A DNA stretch of 64,000 nt. Origin: Mycolicibacterium pulveris. Its GTDB lineage: Bacteria > Actinomycetota > Actinomycetes > Mycobacteriales > Mycobacteriaceae. The DNA is taken from contig NZ_AP022599.1 of NCBI RefSeq assembly GCF_010725725.1, forward strand, positions 1,364,001-1,428,000. Direction: 5' to 3'. This document shows, piece by piece, positions 41,778 through 50,230 of the stretch (positions are counted from its first letter, which is position 1; the number at the start of each line of letters is the position of its first letter). The translations under genes were made by a program, and so were the position numbers. Below the pieces are notes generated by a model. That model was given only the letters and a program-made list of their open reading frames with translations. It searched no databases and was not told the origin of the DNA.

Positions 41778-43322
41778 GTGACCACCATCAGCGACCCCGC
41801 CGCGACCGCGACGAGCCTGGAGGTACGCAACCCCGCCGACGGCACGGTGGTCGGTCTGGTGCCCGACATGGACGCGGACGCCGTCACCGCCATGGCCAAC
41901 CGGTTGCGCGCCGCGCAACCGGCGTGGGCGGCGATGACGCCGGATGCGCGGGCCCGGCACTTGCGTCGCTGGCTGGACTGGATCGTCGACAACCAGGACC
42001 GGATTCTGGGGTTGGTCCACCGGGAAGCCGGCAAGTCGTGGGGTGACGCGCAGATCGAACTGCTGGTCTGCATGGAGGTCATCAACTACTACGCCAAGCA
42101 TGGAGCGGAGTTCCTGGCCGACGAGACCCGCCGTCCGCACGGGCCCGCATCGCTGACCAAGAATCTGCAGATCCGTTACCGCCCTTACGAACTCGTCGGC
42201 GTCATCACCCCGTGGAACTATCCGCTCGGCATGCCGATGATGGACATCCCCGGCGCACTGATGGCAGGGGCCGCGGTGCTCAGCAAGCCCTCCGAGGAGA
42301 CCCCGCTGGCGTGGGCCGAAGTGGTCCGCGGATGGAATGAGGAGATCGGTGCGCCGGCCGTGCTCGGCTGCGCCACCGGACGCGCCGGCACCGGGGCCGC
42401 GGTGGTGGACGCCGTGGACATGGTGCAATTCACCGGTTCGACGGAGACCGGCCGGCGACTCGCCGCGCACTGCGGCCAACGCCTGATCCCGGCCAGCCTG
42501 GAACTGGGCGGCAAGGACGCGATGATCGTGCTCTCCGACGCGCCGCTGCCGCGGGCCATCCGGGGCGCCGTCTGGGGCGGTCTGTTCAACGCCGGTCAGT
42601 CCTGCATCGCCGTCGAACGGATCTACGTCGAAGCACCCGTCTACGACGAATTCGTCACCGGCCTCGTGGCCGAGGTCAACAGGCTGCGCCAAGCCCATGA
42701 TCCGCAGGGCAGCTTCACCGCCGAACTCGGCGCCATGGCCACCGAGAAGCAACTGCAGATCGTCGAACGCCACGTCGCCGACGCGATTTCCAAGGGCGCC
42801 AAGGTACTAACCGGTGGGCAGCGCTCGACGAGCGGATTGTTCTATCCCCCAACGGTCCTCGTCGACGTCGACCACACCATGCTCTGCATGCGCGAGGAAA
42901 CCTTCGGCCCGCTGCTGCCGATCATGAAGGTGCACGACGAAGACCAGGCCGTCGCGCTGGCCAACGACAGCGGATACGGGCTGGCCAGCAGCGTGTGGAC
43001 ATCGTCGAAGCAGCGTGCCGAACGGGTGGGCACCCGCATCGAGGCGGGCGGCGTGAACATCAACAACGCGATGATCAACGTCTTCCAGTTTCCGCTGCCG
43101 ATGGGCGGCTGGAAGCAGTCCGGCCTCGGATATCGCTTCGGCGGCCCGAACGGTGTCCGCAAGTTCTGCCGCCAGCAGGCGTTCGTCAGCGAAAAGGTGC
43201 ACCTGGAGAACGAAACCCACTGGTACCCCTACTCGCCACGCAAGGCGCGGGTGACCGCCGCGGTGCTACGACTGTTGGAGATGCACGACTGGCGGCGCCG
43301 ACTCGGTCTGCGGCCGCGGTGA
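41778..43322 (+). CDS. Aldehyde dehydrogenase family protein
   Basis: 514 aa from a GTG 3 nt after the ferredoxin stop. Catalytic Glu in SLELGGKDAMIV (about residue 239), catalytic Cys in NAGQSCIAVERIYVE (about 275), NAD contact FTGSTETGRRLA, and EETFGPLLPIM. A positively charged C-terminal tail (PRKARVTAAVLRLLEMHDWRRRLGLRPR region, some 25 residues past the core) is unusual and may associate with the membrane. The role is oxidation of the aldehyde made by the P450 to an acid. Confidence 0.93.
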   Translation: MTTISDPAATATSLEVRNPADGTVVGLVPDMDADAVTAMANRLRAAQPAWAAMTPDARARHLRRWLDWIVDNQDRILGLVHREAGKSWGDAQIELLVCMEVINYYAKHGAEFLADETRRPHGPASLTKNLQIRYRPYELVGVITPWNYPLGMPMMDIPGALMAGAAVLSKPSEETPLAWAEVVRGWNEEIGAPAVLGCATGRAGTGAAVVDAVDMVQFTGSTETGRRLAAHCGQRLIPASLELGGKDAMIVLSDAPLPRAIRGAVWGGLFNAGQSCIAVERIYVEAPVYDEFVTGLVAEVNRLRQAHDPQGSFTAELGAMATEKQLQIVERHVADAISKGAKVLTGGQRSTSGLFYPPTVLVDVDHTMLCMREETFGPLLPIMKVHDEDQAVALANDSGYGLASSVWTSSKQRAERVGTRIEAGGVNINNAMINVFQFPLPMGGWKQSGLGYRFGGPNGVRKFCRQQAFVSEKVHLENETHWYPYSPRKARVTAAVLRLLEMHDWRRRLGLRPR

Positions 43323-43337
43323 CAGGCGCGCAACCCG

Positions 43338-45290
43338 TTACCCGGTCAGCTCTTCGGCGTCGACGGAAACCTCGACCTCGTGATAGTCGGCAGGGTCGAA
43401 CGTCAGCAGCCGCTGCCAATAATCGATGTACTTCCACGGGCTGCTGACCACCACGCGTCCGAACTCGTTGCGGTAGTACGTCGTCATCCCGGGATGAGAC
43501 CAAATGCAACGCGAAAGGGCGTCGTCGAGCTCGACGTTGTAATCCTCGAAGCGCTTCCTGTCGACTTCCAGTACACCGGAGGGGGTTTCGAGCAATGCCC
43601 TGATCGCCTGCATCACGTAGCGCACCTGGAACTCGGTGGCATGGATTGCGCTGCCGCCATGTCCGGCGTTGGTGTTGGGCCCGTTGAGGATGAAGAAGTT
43701 GGGAAAATCGGGCACCGTGATGCCAAGGTAGGCCCGTGCGTCGTGTATCCCCCACTGTTCGCGCAAGGTGGTGCCGGATCGACCGATGATGTCCATCGGC
43801 CAGAGGAATTGAAGGACCTTGAAACCCGTTGCCAGCGCGAGCACGTCGGCCTCGGCGCGCTTCCCGGACACCGTGACGATGCTGCTGTCGTCGACTTCGG
43901 CCACGGCCTCGTCGATCAGGGTGACGTCATCGCGTTTCACGGTGCGGTACCAGTTGTTATCGATCAGCGGGCGCTTGCCGTAAGGCGGATAATCGGGCAC
44001 GCAGGCGTCGATCAGATCGGTCCGGTCACCGAGTTGCTCCCTGATGTAGTTGGTGAGGAACACCCGGTGTCGCTCGTTGGTCGCGTTGACCGAGCGTTCC
44101 GGATGCTCCCAGTTCGGGTCGATCTGCAACGAGGAGTGCAACCGGTCACTGAAATTCCAGAACGCCCGAAGTCGATACCACTGCAGATAATAGGGAACTT
44201 CCCGCATCAGGAGCCGAACGCCGGGGGCGACCTCGCGATGGTAATTCGGATGCGGAATCGCCCACTGCTTGGACCGCTGAAAGACCGTCACGTGTGCGGC
44301 CTCGTCGGCGATCGACGGCACCAGCTGCATTGCGCTGGCTCCGGTACCGATCACCGCCACCCGTTTGCCCTTCAGGTCCAGCGTGGGATTCCACGCGGCG
44401 GTGTGCAGGACGGGGCCGGGAAATTGGTCCAGCCCGGGGAGTTCGGGAATGAACGGGCGGTTGACCATCCCGACGGCACTGACCACGACGTCGGCGCGAA
44501 TCGTCTGGGGCTGCCCGTTCGAGCGGAAATCGACGGTCCAGCAACCCTCCTCCGTCTCGTAGCGCATGGTGTCGACTTCGACACCGAATTGGATGTCCTT
44601 CCGCACGTCGAACTGGTCGGCGAGGCGTTGCAGATACTCCTGTACCTCACCGCGTCTGGCGAAGTAGCGGGTGATGTCCGGATTCGGCGCGAAGGAGAAT
44701 GTGTACAGGTGGCCTGGGGTGTCGACCCCGCACCCCGGATAGACATTCTCCCACCAGGTGCCGCCGAGATCTGGGTTCTTCTCCAGGATCGTGAACTTGA
44801 TTCCGGCCGCCGCGAGCTGGATGCCCATGGCGAGGCCGGACAGCCCCGCGCCGACGATCACCACCTGAAACTCGGGGTCGCGCACCGCGGCGGGAATCTC
44901 GACGTCGCGCGAGATGAAACCCATTTCCTCGGAGAGCAGCTCACCGTATTCGGTTGGCACGTTCTCGACCATCGCGCAGGCCAGCATCTCTGCGACGACG
45001 GCAGGTTCGGGCGTAATCGGGGTGAGGCGCCCCTCCCGGTAAGCGATGGCGGCGTCCAGAACCGCTTCGCGGACCTCGTCTTGAATCCCGGGGGGCAGCT
45101 CACCGGAATCGTTGTCGTCCAGTGGCTTACCGCGCCGCGGGCAGTAAGGTTCCGAGGTCCACTTGGGGTCGCCGGTCAAGTGCCGAAGAACCATCAGCAG
45201 CGTCGGGATGTTGCCCTCGGGCAGTGCTTCACGGATGGCATCGACCCATTCCCGGGACGCCGTCGACGGCACCGGATACGACATGTGCAT
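43338..45290 (-). CDS. Flavin monooxygenase, Baeyer-Villiger type, with long N-terminal extension
   Basis: 650 aa. The first 140 or so residues form an extension rich in helices before the FAD motif VVIVGAGLSGLAMG (about residue 148). The Type I Baeyer-Villiger fingerprint F-x-G-x3-H-x3-W is present as FPGPVLHTAAW near residue 295, the second nucleotide motif VIGTGASAMQLVP follows, and the C-terminal part has NFFILNGPNTNAGHGG. It would use NADPH and O2 to insert oxygen next to a ketone, giving an ester or lactone. An operator lies 48 nt upstream. Confidence 0.9.
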   Translation of the reverse strand: MHMSYPVPSTASREWVDAIREALPEGNIPTLLMVLRHLTGDPKWTSEPYCPRRGKPLDDNDSGELPPGIQDEVREAVLDAAIAYREGRLTPITPEPAVVAEMLACAMVENVPTEYGELLSEEMGFISRDVEIPAAVRDPEFQVVIVGAGLSGLAMGIQLAAAGIKFTILEKNPDLGGTWWENVYPGCGVDTPGHLYTFSFAPNPDITRYFARRGEVQEYLQRLADQFDVRKDIQFGVEVDTMRYETEEGCWTVDFRSNGQPQTIRADVVVSAVGMVNRPFIPELPGLDQFPGPVLHTAAWNPTLDLKGKRVAVIGTGASAMQLVPSIADEAAHVTVFQRSKQWAIPHPNYHREVAPGVRLLMREVPYYLQWYRLRAFWNFSDRLHSSLQIDPNWEHPERSVNATNERHRVFLTNYIREQLGDRTDLIDACVPDYPPYGKRPLIDNNWYRTVKRDDVTLIDEAVAEVDDSSIVTVSGKRAEADVLALATGFKVLQFLWPMDIIGRSGTTLREQWGIHDARAYLGITVPDFPNFFILNGPNTNAGHGGSAIHATEFQVRYVMQAIRALLETPSGVLEVDRKRFEDYNVELDDALSRCIWSHPGMTTYYRNEFGRVVVSSPWKYIDYWQRLLTFDPADYHEVEVSVDAEELTG

Positions 45291-45337
45291 GACCCCAACC
45301 TTCGCGACTCACAGCTCCGAACTGGTCCGGATGTTTT

Positions 45338-45382
45338 TGAACTTAGGCGTCTCAATATATCCGCCGTGACCGCCGCGCGCAA
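45338..45382 (-). promoter_or_regulatory. Promoter and 17-bp operator of the monooxygenase gene
   Basis: On the minus strand: TTGCGC (45377-45382), 16 nt, ATATAT (45355-45360), directly followed by the dyad (plus-strand TGAACTTAGGCGTCTCA, 45338-45354). The left arm is TGAA rather than TGAG, and the -35 is weak. Confidence 0.62.
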
Positions 45383-45443
45383 TCGTATGGTCAGATCGCT
45401 TGCAATGATTAGTGATCGGCCGCTAGCCGCTAACGCTAGCGAG

Positions 45444-45455
45444 TTAACCGGTTAA
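45444..45455. promoter_or_regulatory. Perfect palindrome TTAACCGGTTAA
   Basis: 12-bp perfect palindrome in the 213-bp gap between the monooxygenase start and the end of the TetR gene. Nearby GCTAGC occurs twice (45423-45440 region). It may be a second operator of the monooxygenase; no assigned regulator. Confidence 0.45.
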
Positions 45456-45503
45456 GTGTCGATCTCACGACCATCGGGCGTACTGGACTCTGAGACACAC
45501 AGG

Positions 45504-46124
45504 TCAGGGCTTGGCGACCTTCAGCCGCAGCAGGGTGATCGCAGCGTCCGCGATCTGATCGGCCGTGATCTTCTCACTGGGTCGGTACCAGCGTGACACC
45601 CAGATGATCATGCCGAGAATCAACCGGGTCGCCACCACCGGATCGGTCTTGTCCAGCCGGCCCTCGTCCATGCACGCTTCCACGACCCCCGACCAGCGCT
45701 TTTCGAACTGCTTGCTCCACCTGCGCCAGCGCATGAAGACGTCTGGAGGCAGGCCACCCCCACCGAAGAAGACGGGCATATAGCTGCGCATCTGGATGGC
45801 CGCCTCGGACTGCAGCTTGATCAGCTCGACGAGCTGCTCACCGGGTTCGACGATGTCGGCCAGCACGGCATCGGCACGCTCGGTGAGCTCGCGAGTGCTG
45901 CGTTCGAACAGGATTCCGAGCAGATCCTCCTTGGTGGGCACGGTCCGATACAGCGTTGCCCGCGACACCGACAGTTTCTCGGCGGTATCGGCGATCGACA
46001 CCGCTTCGATGCCGCCTTCGGCGAAGAGCTCGGCCACTGCGTCGGCGACCGCGTCACGATTGATCTCCAGCCTCGGGCGCCCCCGTGACCGAGAGGCACG
46101 ACCGCCGTCGTAGTTGGTTGACAT
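45504..46124 (-). CDS. TetR-family regulator, proposed regulon controller 2
   Basis: 206 aa from the ATG at 46124, with GAGGTG upstream; a longer frame to 46163 overlaps the gene before it. DNA-binding part RGRPRLEINRDAVADAVAEL, SIADTAEKLSVSRATLYRTV, PTKEDLLGILFERS. Close paralog of 30341 over the whole length, including MPVFFGGGGLPPDVF. It is second in a two-gene transcript behind the membrane gene at 46135 (10-nt gap), whose promoter carries a dyad at 46957. Confidence 0.93.
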   Translation of the reverse strand: MSTNYDGGRASRSRGRPRLEINRDAVADAVAELFAEGGIEAVSIADTAEKLSVSRATLYRTVPTKEDLLGILFERSTRELTERADAVLADIVEPGEQLVELIKLQSEAAIQMRSYMPVFFGGGGLPPDVFMRWRRWSKQFEKRWSGVVEACMDEGRLDKTDPVVATRLILGMIIWVSRWYRPSEKITADQIADAAITLLRLKVAKP

Positions 46125-46134
46125 CGCCACCTCA

Positions 46135-46917
46135 TCAGACAGGAAAGCGCGCCGGCATGGCACCGCGCGCGGTCATCGCGTCGATTTTAGAGGCTGGGTG
46201 CTCCGATATTCCCGCTGGGCCGAGCGAGGTCGTGCCACGACGCAGCCGCGCGACCAGAACCGTCACCCCGACGAGCATGACGAAGGCCACGCCACCGGCC
46301 GTCAGGTACTGCCAGCTGACGAAGAACGGCCCGTAGAACGTCGCGGTGATCGACCACCACAGCACCACCATTCCCGCGAAGCAGCCGTAGATCAGCGCGT
46401 GTTGTGCGACCGCCGACCGGCGCCGCAGGATCAAGGCCGTAGCTGCCACCGGCAGAGCGAACAACGTGACGGCAGGCGCCGCCTGGTACAGCGGGTCGCC
46501 CCACATCTGCTTGAGGTACTCCCAAAGCACCACCACCGCGATGGCTCCGCCGGCCAGCAGCGCCGTCCACGTCGCGGTGCGCCCGTTCGGTAGGTACTCG
46601 CGCCGCCCGACGGCAGCCGCCTGATACAAGAAGACGAGCTCCAGCAGAAACGCCGTCAACAACCCCACCCAGAACAGCTTCAGAAACCAGTGGTCGTACG
46701 TGTGAAACCAGGTGTCGAATCGGACGACCACCCCGAGGTCGTGAGCGAACCACAGGTAAGTACACGGCAGCGGTATCGATATCCAGCCTTCGCGGTGTGT
46801 CATCACCACCGCGGTCACCATGGCGATGTTCTGCAACACCATGGCGAGACCGAATCCGGTCAGAATCGGCACCCCGTGCTGATCGATCGCGGAGAGGATC
46901 GTTTGCGGGTCGTACAT
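46135..46917 (-). CDS. Seven-helix membrane protein with YDHWF motif, paralog of 14945
   Basis: 260 aa from the ATG at 46917 (GAGGTG just upstream; the GTG at 46923 lies in that box). Seven hydrophobic segments. It shares with 14945: CTYLWFAHDLGVV in helix 2 (compare LWMTALWWPHDGSY) and FHTYDHWFLKLFWVG (compare GGRYDHWFMQMFWFA). The helix-7 Asp of 14945 is not present. Function is unknown; fungal-type membrane terpene cyclases have the same size and helix count, but the key Glu of that family is a His-Asp pair here. Co-transcribed with TetR 45504. Confidence 0.8.
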   Translation of the reverse strand: MYDPQTILSAIDQHGVPILTGFGLAMVLQNIAMVTAVVMTHREGWISIPLPCTYLWFAHDLGVVVRFDTWFHTYDHWFLKLFWVGLLTAFLLELVFLYQAAAVGRREYLPNGRTATWTALLAGGAIAVVVLWEYLKQMWGDPLYQAAPAVTLFALPVAATALILRRRSAVAQHALIYGCFAGMVVLWWSITATFYGPFFVSWQYLTAGGVAFVMLVGVTVLVARLRRGTTSLGPAGISEHPASKIDAMTARGAMPARFPV

Positions 46918-46956
46918 GGTCACCTCGGTTGGCTCGGCATCAGCCTCCTAGCATTA

Positions 46957-46973
46957 TGAAACTATACGTCTCG
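46957..46973 (-). promoter_or_regulatory. 17-bp operator upstream of the 46917 gene
   Basis: TGAAACTATACGTCTCG: both arms deviate at one base, but the AC...GT core and the 4-9-4 layout are kept. A minus-strand TTTATC abuts it as a possible -10. It lies 40 nt before the ATG of the membrane gene and thus controls the TetR at 45504 as well. Confidence 0.55.
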
Positions 46974-47040
46974 ATAAAGCACGCGTTGGCCGTCTCTGAA
47001 TATCGCAGGTGGCAGCAAGCCCCGCTGGCGCGTTCCCGTC

Positions 47041-49365
47041 TCAGCCTTTCAGCGCCTCGTTCGCCGGCCCCAGATCCAAGAACTGCGTCTCCCCGTTGGC
47101 GTCGTCGAGGCCGTCGTTGTCGGTCACCACGTACAGCCGGTGGTCACCGGCGACCGCGAAGCCTTCCACCTTCTCCTGCACGAACCCGTTGGTCGCCTGC
47201 AGATCCGGCAGCAGGTCGCGCGCCAACGTCTTCGGCAGCACCCGCGGCGTCTCCCCCGCTGACGTCACCCCCGGGCCGTCCGGCAGCGCCACCCGGTAGA
47301 TCGCCTTCACCCGGGCGTCGGGCCCGTTGAGCTTGTCGCGTTCCAGCACCAGCAGCGCCCCGTCGTGCACGGCGATCTCCGACAGCCCGATCCAGTCGCC
47401 CTCCGCGGACGTGCTGTCCAGTTGGTAGCCGAACCACTCCCACCTGTCGTCCTCGGGGGTGTATCGGCCGATCCGCGCGACGCCCTCGGGATCGGACTTC
47501 AGCTCGCGCTGCACCGCCACCCAGACGCTGTCGCCGTCGACGGCGACGCCCTCCAGGCCCTGGCCGCCCACCTCGGAAGCAATGTCGGCCGGCAACCCGA
47601 CCCGCCGCTCGATGCTCCCGTCGGCGGCGACGTACACGAGCTGGTTGCCCGGGCCGTCCTCACCCTCCACCGCGAGCACGAACCCGCCGTCTGGCCGCGC
47701 GGAGACGCCCTCGACGTCGAGCGTGACCGGCTGCCCGTTCTCGGTCACCGGCAGCGCGGTGTCGATCAGCGCCGGCGTCGTCGACAGATCGATCCCGAGG
47801 ATCCGCGCCGGCCCGACCGCGATGTCCGGCGAGGTGTAGAGCCGGTTCTCGTCGGCCGGGTCAGCGCTCAGCGCGCCCAGCGCGCCCCACCCGATCGGCG
47901 CCCCGTCGACGTCGCCGGACACGATCGACGGAAACGCCGGCCCACCGGCCGCGGCGTACTGCGAGCCGTAGCCGTACACGGTCACCGAGGCACGCACCCG
48001 GTTCTCCGCCTCGTCAGCCTCCGACGAAATGACCAGCAGGTTGCGCGCCGGAATCGGCAGCACGCCTTCGGGTCCCGGTGTGGTGGGCAGGATCTGGCGG
48101 AACGCCGGCGCGGTCACGTCGCTGACGTCGTAGGCGGCGACGAAGTTGCTGCGCTCCGAGGCGACCAACGCCGTTGGGCGACCGCCGATCTCGGTGATCG
48201 CCAAGCCTTCGGGCTCCGGCCCCTTGGACTCGGCGCGGCTTTCGATGTGCAGGCCGGTGCGCACGGCGAGCTGCTCGAACGAGTTGCCCGCGTCCCACAC
48301 CACCTCGCCGGTGTTGGCGTCGAAGATCGTCCACCCGCGGGTGCCGCCCTTCCAGTCGCCCTCGTTGGCGGTGGCGACGTGATCGTCACCGATCCAGCCG
48401 ATGGCGTCGGGCTCGCGCGGCGTCTGCGGGATCGAGCCGGTCTGGTCGATCGCGCCGTCCTCGGCGGTGTCGATCCCTTCGACGGCAACGCTTCCCGCGT
48501 CATAGATCTGTGACACCTCGCCGGTGCGGCCGTCGATGATCGCGAACCCGTTGTTCTCCTGCAGCGTGACCGCGACCTGGCCGCGGGAGTTGATGCTGAC
48601 GTATTCGGGTTCGAGGTCCTCTGGGGTGTCGAGGCCGGCCGCACGGGCGGTCTCGACGTCGAAGTCGACGCGGCGCGGCGTCCACGCGCTCGGCTCGCCC
48701 GTGAGGTCGATGAGTTGCACGAATCCGGTTGGTGGCTGCGGTAAGTCACCTTCCTCCCCGCCCGGCGGGGTGGCCTCCTCGTCGCGTTGGTTCTCGATCG
48801 CGATCGCGGCGAACGCGCCGTCGGGGCTGATCGCGATCGAGTCGGGTTGGCCGCCGAGGTCGATGCTGTGCACCCGGGTGCGGTCGCTGACGCGCACGAC
48901 GTCCACCCGCCCCGAGGGCTCTGTGAAGTTGCCGCCGGTGGTGTCGACGACCACCAACACCAGGTCGCGGACGGCGGCCACCGAGGTGGGCTGGTCATCG
49001 GCGTTGCCCAGCTCGGCCAGTGAAAGTGTGCCCTGGCCAACCGGTTTCGCCGGGTCGCGGATATCCAGGAAACCGATGCGCTTGGCGGCGGCGTCGGTGT
49101 AGATGACGGTGTTGCCGTCGGGTGTGACGGTGGAGATCTCGGCGACGGTCTCCATCTCGACCGGTTCCTCGGCGGGCTTGTTCATATACACCGGGTAGGT
49201 GGCCAGCCGGTGATAGCGCTGTGCATCGGGCAGGTTGAACTCGATCGGCGAGGCGGCTCGGGGGGTGCGGGTCTCACCGGGCTCGTCCTGCCCGGTCGAA
49301 CATCCGGCGACCACCAGCGCTGCCATCGTCGCCGCGGCCACGGCCCGAGCCGAGTTCGTCATCAC
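47041..49365 (-). CDS. Secreted lipoprotein with phytase-like esterase domain
   Basis: 774 aa from a GTG (ATG one codon later). A signal peptide with lipobox LVVAGC places the mature N-terminal Cys near residue 22. The body alternates short beta strands with DGNTVIYTD, LGGQPDSIAISPDGAFAAIA and GPEPEGLAITE, as in a beta-propeller. The C-terminal half (NGFVQEKVEGFAVAGDHRLYVVTDNDGLDD) fits the phytase-like esterase domain. It is likely attached to the outer face of the membrane and to act as a phosphoesterase or esterase; the substrate is unknown. Convergent neighbours are absent; the gene stands alone. Confidence 0.85.
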   Translation of the reverse strand: MMTNSARAVAAATMAALVVAGCSTGQDEPGETRTPRAASPIEFNLPDAQRYHRLATYPVYMNKPAEEPVEMETVAEISTVTPDGNTVIYTDAAAKRIGFLDIRDPAKPVGQGTLSLAELGNADDQPTSVAAVRDLVLVVVDTTGGNFTEPSGRVDVVRVSDRTRVHSIDLGGQPDSIAISPDGAFAAIAIENQRDEEATPPGGEEGDLPQPPTGFVQLIDLTGEPSAWTPRRVDFDVETARAAGLDTPEDLEPEYVSINSRGQVAVTLQENNGFAIIDGRTGEVSQIYDAGSVAVEGIDTAEDGAIDQTGSIPQTPREPDAIGWIGDDHVATANEGDWKGGTRGWTIFDANTGEVVWDAGNSFEQLAVRTGLHIESRAESKGPEPEGLAITEIGGRPTALVASERSNFVAAYDVSDVTAPAFRQILPTTPGPEGVLPIPARNLLVISSEADEAENRVRASVTVYGYGSQYAAAGGPAFPSIVSGDVDGAPIGWGALGALSADPADENRLYTSPDIAVGPARILGIDLSTTPALIDTALPVTENGQPVTLDVEGVSARPDGGFVLAVEGEDGPGNQLVYVAADGSIERRVGLPADIASEVGGQGLEGVAVDGDSVWVAVQRELKSDPEGVARIGRYTPEDDRWEWFGYQLDSTSAEGDWIGLSEIAVHDGALLVLERDKLNGPDARVKAIYRVALPDGPGVTSAGETPRVLPKTLARDLLPDLQATNGFVQEKVEGFAVAGDHRLYVVTDNDGLDDANGETQFLDLGPANEALKG

Positions 49366-49462
49366 AGGGGCGTCGTCCTCTTCTCTCGTCCGATGAGTCG
49401 AGTGAGCTTGGCGCGCACAGGTAGCCAGCCGGCGATCACCGGGTGAACGAGAGGCAACGGAG

Positions 49463-49515
49463 CGATTTCGGCGCGCTCATGGACTCTGTGGGGGCATCAG
49501 CGCGCCGAAGTCGCC
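49463..49515. repeat. Dispersed palindromic repeat type 1, copy 1
   Basis: Left arm GCGATTTCGGCGCGCT (49463-49478) and right arm (49500-49515) pair with one mismatch across a 21-nt loop. The same arms and loop pattern (CATG...GGGGGC...ATC) occur at 54844. Here it lies between divergent genes, so it is not simply a terminator. Confidence 0.75.
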
Positions 49516-49563
49516 GACCACTCCACCGTAGCGGTGTGTAGCACATTGCGCTACGTTCGACAT

Positions 49564-49812
49564 ATGGCCAAGATCATCCCGCAGCGGGAACTGCGCAACG
49601 AGAATGCCAAGCTGATGGATGCGGTGTCCGCGGGTGAGACATTCGTGGTCACCCGCAACGGCGAACCGGTCGCAGAGCTTCGTCCCGTACAAGCTGCCCG
49701 GAAGACGTTCATCACCCGCGACGACCTGGCGCGCATTTCCGCCGCGGGTGTCCGCATCGACCCCGACCAGTTTCGTCGCGAACTCGACGACGCCGTCGAT
49801 CAGAGCGTGTAG
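49564..49812 (+). CDS. Antitoxin of a type II toxin-antitoxin pair (VapB/Phd-like)
   Basis: 82 aa from the ATG at 49564. The N-terminal part MAKIIPQRELRNENAKLM and DAVSAGETFVVTRNGEPVAELRP is the Phd/YefM-type DNA-binding fold. The C-terminal part, ending FRRELDDAVDQSV, should bind the toxin. The toxin gene starts directly after the stop. It is expected to bind its own promoter. Confidence 0.9.
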   Translation: MAKIIPQRELRNENAKLMDAVSAGETFVVTRNGEPVAELRPVQAARKTFITRDDLARISAAGVRIDPDQFRRELDDAVDQSV

Positions 49813-50208
49813 ATGTCAGCCGGGCTGCTCGACACGTCGGTGGTGATCGACTGGCACAATCCGTCGGTCGTCGCCAAGCTACCGGACGAAATGGCAATCT
49901 CGGCCATCACCGCTGCCGAGCTGGCAGCCGGTCCTCTCCTGGCGAGTACGCCGATCGAGGCCGCCAAACGCCAGTCGCGGCTGCAGGAGGTCGAATCCCT
50001 GATGGAGCCGATCCCGTTCGACGGCAGAGCAGTTCGCAGTTACGGACTCGTCGTCGCGGCGATCATCGGCGGAGGGCGCAAGTCCCGCAGCCGCTTCGCG
50101 GATCTGCTCAACGCCGCCACCGCCCATGCCAACGGCCTGGACCTCTACACCCGCAATGCCGACAGTTTCGTCGGTCTTGAGAATCTGGTCGGGGTGGTCG
50201 CGGTGTGA
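49813..50208 (+). CDS. PIN-domain toxin (VapC-like)
   Basis: 131 aa starting the base after the antitoxin stop. PIN acidic residues are in LLDTSVVID (Asp near residue 7), AAELAAG (Glu near 36), FADLLNAATAHANG (Asp near 97) and TRNADSF (Asp near 116). VapC proteins are Mg-dependent ribonucleases, many cutting tRNA. The acidic set is complete, so the toxin is probably active. Confidence 0.92.
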   Translation: MSAGLLDTSVVIDWHNPSVVAKLPDEMAISAITAAELAAGPLLASTPIEAAKRQSRLQEVESLMEPIPFDGRAVRSYGLVVAAIIGGGRKSRSRFADLLNAATAHANGLDLYTRNADSFVGLENLVGVVAV

Positions 50209-50214
50209 CGTGTC

Positions 50215-50230
50215 GGCGGGTCAGCCCGCC
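50215..50230. terminator. GC hairpin between convergent toxin and patatin genes
   Basis: GGCGGG and CCCGCC with a TCAG loop, in the 12-bp convergent gap and overlapping the patatin stop. No T-run follows. Possible bidirectional terminator. Confidence 0.35.

Noticed and set aside
43380..45455. A 691-codon open frame on the plus strand
   Set aside because: Antisense to the Baeyer-Villiger-type gene, whose motifs are complete; the frame's composition is that of a complementary-strand shadow.
45489..45505. TGAGACACACAGGTCAG as a regulon site
   Set aside because: Left half only, and it lies at the 3' end of TetR 45504 with no gene to control.
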